Below are positions 60,601 to 64,000 of a stretch of 64,000 nt of DNA, in pieces. Below the pieces are notes generated by a model. That model was not told the origin of the DNA and did not search any database. It saw only the letters and a program-made list of their open reading frames with translations. Both the position numbers and the translations under genes were made by a program. Numbering within the stretch: position 1 is the first letter of the stretch; the number at the start of each line of letters is the position of its first letter. This DNA comes from Stenotrophomonas bentonitica (GTDB lineage Bacteria > Pseudomonadota > Gammaproteobacteria > Xanthomonadales > Xanthomonadaceae), in NCBI RefSeq assembly GCF_013185915.1, contig NZ_JAAZUH010000002.1, forward strand, positions 186,001-250,000. The letters are read 5' to 3'.

Positions 60601-63600
60601 ACGACCTCAACGATGCCGCCGAGTCGAAAGGCGACACCGACGACGACAACGAGTCCACCAGCATCCAGCTCTCGGTGGCGCTGGGCGCCTCCGGCGGCAG
60701 CGGCGGTACGGCGGGCCTGGTCACGGTGACCAACGACGGCGGGATCGCCACGCTGGGCAACCACGCCGACGCGATCCTGGCCCAGGCCGTCGGCGGCGGT
60801 GGCGGCAAGGGCGGCGCGGCCAGCACCGCCTCGACCAACGACTACAGCGGCAACCTGTCCGTGGGTGGCTCGGGCGCCGGAGGTGGCTACGGTGGCCAGG
60901 TGATCGTCAACAACACCGGTGCGATCTACACCAAGGGCGCGCTGGCGGCGGGCATCGTGGCCGAATCGATTGCCGGCGGCGGTGGCGTCGGCGGTGTCTC
61001 GGCGTCGTCGGTGAAGGCCAGCAGCAGGAACTCCGGGGACGACGACGCCAACGATGGCGCGTTCAAATCGATCTCGCTGTCGGTCGGCGGCAATGGCGGC
61101 GCCAGCTACGACTCCGGGCAGGCCAAGGTGACCAGCAGCGGTGCGATCTCCACCGCGGCGCACGATTCCAGCGGCATCATCGCGCAGTCCATCACCGGCG
61201 GTGGCGGCATCGCCAAGACCCTGGCCAGCGACCTGGAAGGCGCAGGTGGCAGCGCCAGTGCGAAGGGTGGCGACTACGACGTCATGTTCAAGTTCGGCGG
61301 CAGTGGTGGCGAAGCCTCCGGTGGCAGCGGCCTGGTCAACGTCACCACCGCAACGGGAGGATCAATCACCACCAAGGGCGACAACAGCCACGGCATCCTG
61401 GCCCAGTCGATCAGCGGCGGCGGTGGCCTGCAGTTGGGCGGCACCGTCAGCGGCAGCACCGTGGCCGATTTCTTCGGCTCCGGCAAGACCACCGGCAGCG
61501 TCAACAATGACGGCGTGAACAGCCCGACAGCCGGCAACAGCGGCCTGTCGGTGACGGTGGGCGATGCGATCAGCACCGCCGGCGCCAACGCGGTGGGCGT
61601 GCTGGCACAGTCGATCGGCGGGGGCGGCGGCCTGGCCGGTGGCATTGCCGGCCAGACCAGCCTGGCGGCTGCACCGCAGTACTTCAGTGGCAGTCGCAAC
61701 GCCTCGGGCAATGGCGGGGTGATCACGGCCACCGTGGATGCCGGCGCATCGATCAGCACCACCGGCAGCAATGCACCGGCGATGCTGCTGCAGTCGCTGG
61801 GCGGCGGCGGTGGCCGCGTGATCACCGACAACGCGATCTACATGGGCAGCGCGGGCGGCAGCGGCACCGGCGCGGCGATCACCGCCACCATCAACGGCAC
61901 GGTATCGGCCACCGGTTCGGGCTCGGCGGGCATCGTCGCGCAGAGCATGGGCGACAGCGCCTCCAATGCGCCGATCAGCATCACCATCGCCTCCACCGGC
62001 AAGGTCACCGCCGGTCAGCAGTCGGTGGCCACCTCGCCCAATGGCAGCTCGGCCGGCATCTACATCGACCACGGCGGTACCGGCAAGAACGGCAGCAACG
62101 GCACGCCGGTGGTCAACACGGTCACCAACAACGGCACGCTGTACACCTACGGTTCGCAGGCCAACGCGGTGGCGGTGTACAGCACCGCGGGCGACACCCA
62201 GGTGATTAACAACGGCACCATGGGCGGCGACGTGCTGCTCACCAATGGTGGCGGCACCGGCTGCTTCACCAACAACGGCACCTTCAACGCCGGCGACAGC
62301 GTCACCGTGGGCAAGTGCGGGGTGACCAACAACGGCGTGATGGACATCCGCGCCACGCCGCTGGCGGTGCAGGGCAACCTGCTCAACAACGCCGGCGGTC
62401 GCATCGTCGTGGCCGCGGACTTCTCCGGCAAGGCCGCCACGCCGTTGACCGTGGACGGCGACGCCACCATTGCCGGTACGGTCGAGGTACGCCCCACGCT
62501 GATGCGCCGGAACACGGTGACGCTGGCCAGCGCCACCGGCACCCTGCAGCTGGATCCAACCCTGGCGGCGGTGCACAACGACCATCTGTTCGACTACCGC
62601 TTCGATACCGACGGGCAGAACCTGCGGGTCACCCCGAGCGCCCTGTTCAGTGCGCAGGCGGCGGGCATGGGCGCCAACAAGCGCGCGGTCGGCAACAACC
62701 TGCAGTCGATCTTCGACAGTGGCGCGGCGATGGATACCGGCTTCACCCGCTTGAGCAGCGTGGCCGACGGCGCCGAGTACGAGCGCAGCCTGGCGGCGAT
62801 GTCGGGCAAGGCGCTGGGGGCATTCGGTGCATACCGGGTCAACAGCAGCCGCGACTTCGCCGTGAACCTGTATGGCGGCTGCTCCAGCGCGCCGGTGGCC
62901 AGCAAGAGCACCGACAGCTGCGGCTGGGGCCGGGTGATCGCCAATGGCTCGGAGCAGAAGGAAACCAACGACGCGCTGGGTTACAAGGTCGACGCGTCGG
63001 CGTTCCAGGCCGGCGGCCAGCTGCAGCTGTCGCCCAACCTGGCCCTGACCGGCTCGCTGGCGTACGAGAACAGCCGCCTGCGCGACGCTGACGGCAGCGC
63101 GCGGGTGAAGGGCGACGCGGTGCTGGGCGGGGTGGGGCTGCTGTACGACGCGGGCAGGATGGAGCTGTCCGGCGGGCTGGACGCAGCTTCGGGCAAGTAC
63201 CGCTCCACCCGTGACGTATCAGTGGGCGGCTTCGACGATGAAGCCAAAGCCAGTCCGAAGCAGTGGCAGGCCGGCGCGCACCTGCGTGCGGCCTACAGCG
63301 TGCCGGTGGGCCGCGAGGGCTTCGTGCGCCCGTTCGTGGAAGGGCATGCCATTCGCGTGGAGAACAAGGCATTCACCGAAGATGGCAACTCGCCGTTCCG
63401 CCTGGCCGTGGAAGGCAACGCAGACACCGCGCTGATCGGCGCGGTCGGGGTCGAGCTCGGCAACAGCGTGCACTTCAACAACGGCATGACGCTGCGGCCC
63501 TTCGCCAGCGCCGCGGCCGAATTCAGCAACAACCGCGACTGGACCACCACTGCGCGCTTTGCCGACCAGCCGCAGAGTCAGTCTTTCGATGTCACCACGG

Positions 63601-63746
63601 CGGGGCCGGGCACGATTGGACGCTTCGCGGTAGGTGCCGATCTGTATGGCTCCAACCACCTCAACCTGTCGCTGCAGTACGTGAAGGAAGTGGGCCAGGG
63701 CTTCGATGCCAATACCGGGCTGGCGCGCCTGACGTACAGTTTCTGA
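57618..63746 (+). CDS. Giant glycine-rich autotransporter (type Va) with QSIGGGGG repeats
   Basis: From the ATG at 57618 (CTGGAG upstream) the protein is 2042 residues. A signal peptide ends at about residue 38 (APGVALA/DG). The passenger (about 39-1700) is built of about 17 copies of a 55-70 residue unit, each ending in a motif like [15 protein letters not shown] long unit with an acidic insert lies near residues 940-1020. The C-terminal beta-barrel (about 1710-2042) ends in aromatic Phe (LARLTYSF). It should expose a beta-solenoid at the cell surface, likely for adhesion or autoaggregation (family inference). Confidence 0.9.
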   Translation: MNPHRIARPNRRALSLALMNALAATGLATFAAPGVALADGCQLYSVNGHISCYLNSNGSAGSPAGSSGSDPIFDDKNGYTGGPGGPAADINLVVGLNPTLYDYSAYNSKNQLLLASSPINSVSIGGAGAQGSDATAGGFDKVGGNGGLGNSGGALTVSVGPQVTSLSQDTVNGISGITLISLGGEGGAAGKGNMSGEDGNSGVGGVGGSINATLDGYTHSNFRSVLVSSQGGAGGRGRDYGTGLNSQGADATDGIGGNGGTVTASFTNTSNNANNGFVGTAGVMVQSVGGNGGNGGSAEDVDGSQGGDGGLAGNGGNVGVTVASNVIMVETGDNDAALHVLSQGGAGGQGNSSGGSGGNAGAGGNGGNASLIIDGSAGSGGAIAANGTYAPAVLVQSLGGNGGDGGTPSQFVIGPNGGSGSDGGTAGTVSVTGSGLLARTGSYVDPTDFEGSPGVLAQSIGGGGGSGGVSKGIFAVGGEGANGVNGNSATVALQSNVETFGFGSDGLAVQSIGGGGGKGGDASGDSVGLQYVIGGSAGGGGDGYSASLTSQAGSTVLTHGVHAPGLLSQSIGGGGGQGGSAYSKSTSAGFGASMAVGGSGGAGGNACGSGCSGTLAQNDGRIGTDGSDSYGILAQSIGGGGGAGGASTAKSKVYAAEDVSISLSASLGGSGGQAGSGGLLTATNTGLVTTGGQGAVGMLAQSIGGGGGAGGDSSSASTATGGEFDISASMALGGKGGTAGDGGAATGTNSGVVLTTGESAAGLLVQSVGGGGGAGGTGDGQASATGGETKISTTLTMGGTGGSGGDGYAATANNINGSIITLGDGAFGIGAQSIGGGGGAGGGAAGSAKGEYVATVTMGANGGKGGNTYHTDGNGNEIDGVSVHNDATSTVVTFGADANGIVAQSIGGGGGVGGKAGSNIASKKSDGAGGNKGSNAGTATSTLTAAYDANGTAALNDYLGLNNAVTFTNSLLADSTSQVAARARLAAVSDGDLDDDLNDAAESKGDTDDDNESTSIQLSVALGASGGSGGTAGLVTVTNDGGIATLGNHADAILAQAVGGGGGKGGAASTASTNDYSGNLSVGGSGAGGGYGGQVIVNNTGAIYTKGALAAGIVAESIAGGGGVGGVSASSVKASSRNSGDDDANDGAFKSISLSVGGNGGASYDSGQAKVTSSGAISTAAHDSSGIIAQSITGGGGIAKTLASDLEGAGGSASAKGGDYDVMFKFGGSGGEASGGSGLVNVTTATGGSITTKGDNSHGILAQSISGGGGLQLGGTVSGSTVADFFGSGKTTGSVNNDGVNSPTAGNSGLSVTVGDAISTAGANAVGVLAQSIGGGGGLAGGIAGQTSLAAAPQYFSGSRNASGNGGVITATVDAGASISTTGSNAPAMLLQSLGGGGGRVITDNAIYMGSAGGSGTGAAITATINGTVSATGSGSAGIVAQSMGDSASNAPISITIASTGKVTAGQQSVATSPNGSSAGIYIDHGGTGKNGSNGTPVVNTVTNNGTLYTYGSQANAVAVYSTAGDTQVINNGTMGGDVLLTNGGGTGCFTNNGTFNAGDSVTVGKCGVTNNGVMDIRATPLAVQGNLLNNAGGRIVVAADFSGKAATPLTVDGDATIAGTVEVRPTLMRRNTVTLASATGTLQLDPTLAAVHNDHLFDYRFDTDGQNLRVTPSALFSAQAAGMGANKRAVGNNLQSIFDSGAAMDTGFTRLSSVADGAEYERSLAAMSGKALGAFGAYRVNSSRDFAVNLYGGCSSAPVASKSTDSCGWGRVIANGSEQKETNDALGYKVDASAFQAGGQLQLSPNLALTGSLAYENSRLRDADGSARVKGDAVLGGVGLLYDAGRMELSGGLDAASGKYRSTRDVSVGGFDDEAKASPKQWQAGAHLRAAYSVPVGREGFVRPFVEGHAIRVENKAFTEDGNSPFRLAVEGNADTALIGAVGVELGNSVHFNNGMTLRPFASAAAEFSNNRDWTTTARFADQPQSQSFDVTTAGPGTIGRFAVGADLYGSNHLNLSLQYVKEVGQGFDANTGLARLTYSF
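58465..61960 (+). repeat. Coding tandem repeats of the autotransporter (QSIGGGGG units)
   Basis: Repeat ends fall near 58465, 58796, 58980, 59138, 59312, 59511, 59709, 59906, 60102, 60318, 60775, 60955, 61177, 61396, 61600, 61783 and 61932, a spacing of mostly 160-220 bases. The conserved core is [ILMV]-[LV]-[AV]-Q-S-[IVL]-G-G-G-G-G. Units from 59500 to 60350 are most alike. Similar DNA in neighbouring units makes copy number prone to change by recombination. Confidence 0.85.
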
Positions 63747-63842
63747 CAGTAGAAATACTGGCGCGCTCTGCGTAGAAGTCAGCATTGGCCCGGCGGTGCT
63801 GCCGGGCGATGCTGTCAGGGTCGATCCGCAAGGAGCAGCTCC

Positions 63843-64000
63843 ATGGCAACAGCACGTGCAAAGAAGGCGGCACCCAAGGCGTCGCCCGCCACCAGGAAAC
63901 GGTCTACATCCAGCAGCGCGAAGCCTTCAAAGCCCGGTAAGCGCCCCAACATCCTGGTGATCTGGGGCGACGACATCGGCATCAGCAACCTGAGCTGTTA
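63843..64000 (+). CDS. Arylsulfatase (N-terminal part only)
   Basis: The ATG at 63843, after AAGGAGCAG, begins a basic low-complexity leader (MATARAKKAAPKASPATRKR) and then the alkaline-phosphatase-superfamily start RPNILVIWGDDIGISNLSCY, where the Asp pair GDD binds the sulfatase metal. Only 52 codons are in the window. The catalytic CxPxR motif, whose Cys becomes formylglycine, lies beyond the edge. The basic leader may be a cytosolic extension or a mis-called signal. It follows the autotransporter on the same strand by about 100 bases. Confidence 0.85.
   Translation, partial: MATARAKKAAPKASPATRKRSTSSSAKPSKPGKRPNILVIWGDDIGISNLSC

Noticed and set aside
58465..61960. CRISPR-like spacing of repeats
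   Set aside because: The repeats are in-frame protein-coding units with variable spacing, part of one autotransporter gene.
63788..63807. Hairpin GCCCGGC-GGTGCT-GCCGGGC as autotransporter terminator
   Set aside because: Short stem and no T tract; too weak to call.

Overview
The window is high-GC gammaproteobacterial chromosome, most likely Stenotrophomonas or a close Xanthomonadaceae relative. The main clues are scattered GTAG-headed palindromes that match the Stenotrophomonas SMAG (REP) family, a fused aspartokinase/diaminopimelate decarboxylase, the MurL/MurD2 route to peptidoglycan D-glutamate, and TonB-linked sugar uptake loci. No rRNA, tRNA, CRISPR array, transposase or intact prophage gene was seen, and no stretch longer than about 300 bases lacks a gene or gene remnant.

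Left part (1-13.3 kb). Iron genes come first: the 5' part of a Fiu-type siderophore receptor, a small membrane protein and a TonB protein, with Fur-box-like palindromes upstream. A suf Fe-S assembly operon (regulator-sufB-sufC-sufD-sufS, 12.7 to 7.4 kb, minus strand) is separated from a GNAT/Rieske pair by an island of short, lower-GC, mostly unknown genes (3.2-7.2 kb). One island gene is interrupted by an in-frame stop. Divergent from suf is a bacterial SET-domain protein.

Core housekeeping part (13.3-24.8 kb): a DUF1439 protein, a lipoprotein, a DUF3861 protein, an HU-like protein, OsmC, a PhzF-like protein, LysAC, MurL-MurD2, a dienelactone hydrolase and a polyprenyl diphosphate synthase.

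Alpha-glucan regulon (24.8-37.4 kb). A GH13 alpha-glucosidase, a TonB-dependent receptor, a GH97 enzyme, a six-hairpin glycosidase, an MFS sugar transporter and a secreted alpha-amylase surround three exact copies of the 14-bp site TGAATACGTATGCA. A LacI-type regulator at 41.4-42.5 kb is the best candidate to bind them. Between lie an SseB-like gene and an overlapping pair: a double-domain KaiC-like ATPase and a hybrid histidine kinase.

After ssb (42.7 kb) is a short degraded zone with HigA and aldo/keto reductase fragments, twin palindromes and a poly-C tract. Then comes the most interesting unit (44.7-54.4 kb). Two convergent operons and a LacI gene share an exact palindromic operator, TGCAATCGATTGCA. 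They encode a GMC dehydrogenase with a Tat-exported small subunit, a cytochrome c, a DUF1080 (3-keto-disaccharide hydrolase family) protein, three TIM-barrel isomerase-like proteins with different predicted locations, a Gfo/Idh/MocA oxidoreductase and an MFS carrier. The set suggests oxidative (3-keto) glycoside breakdown without classical glycosidases.

The right end has an aldehyde dehydrogenase/acetolactate synthase-like operon, a 2042-residue glycine-rich autotransporter and the start of an arylsulfatase.
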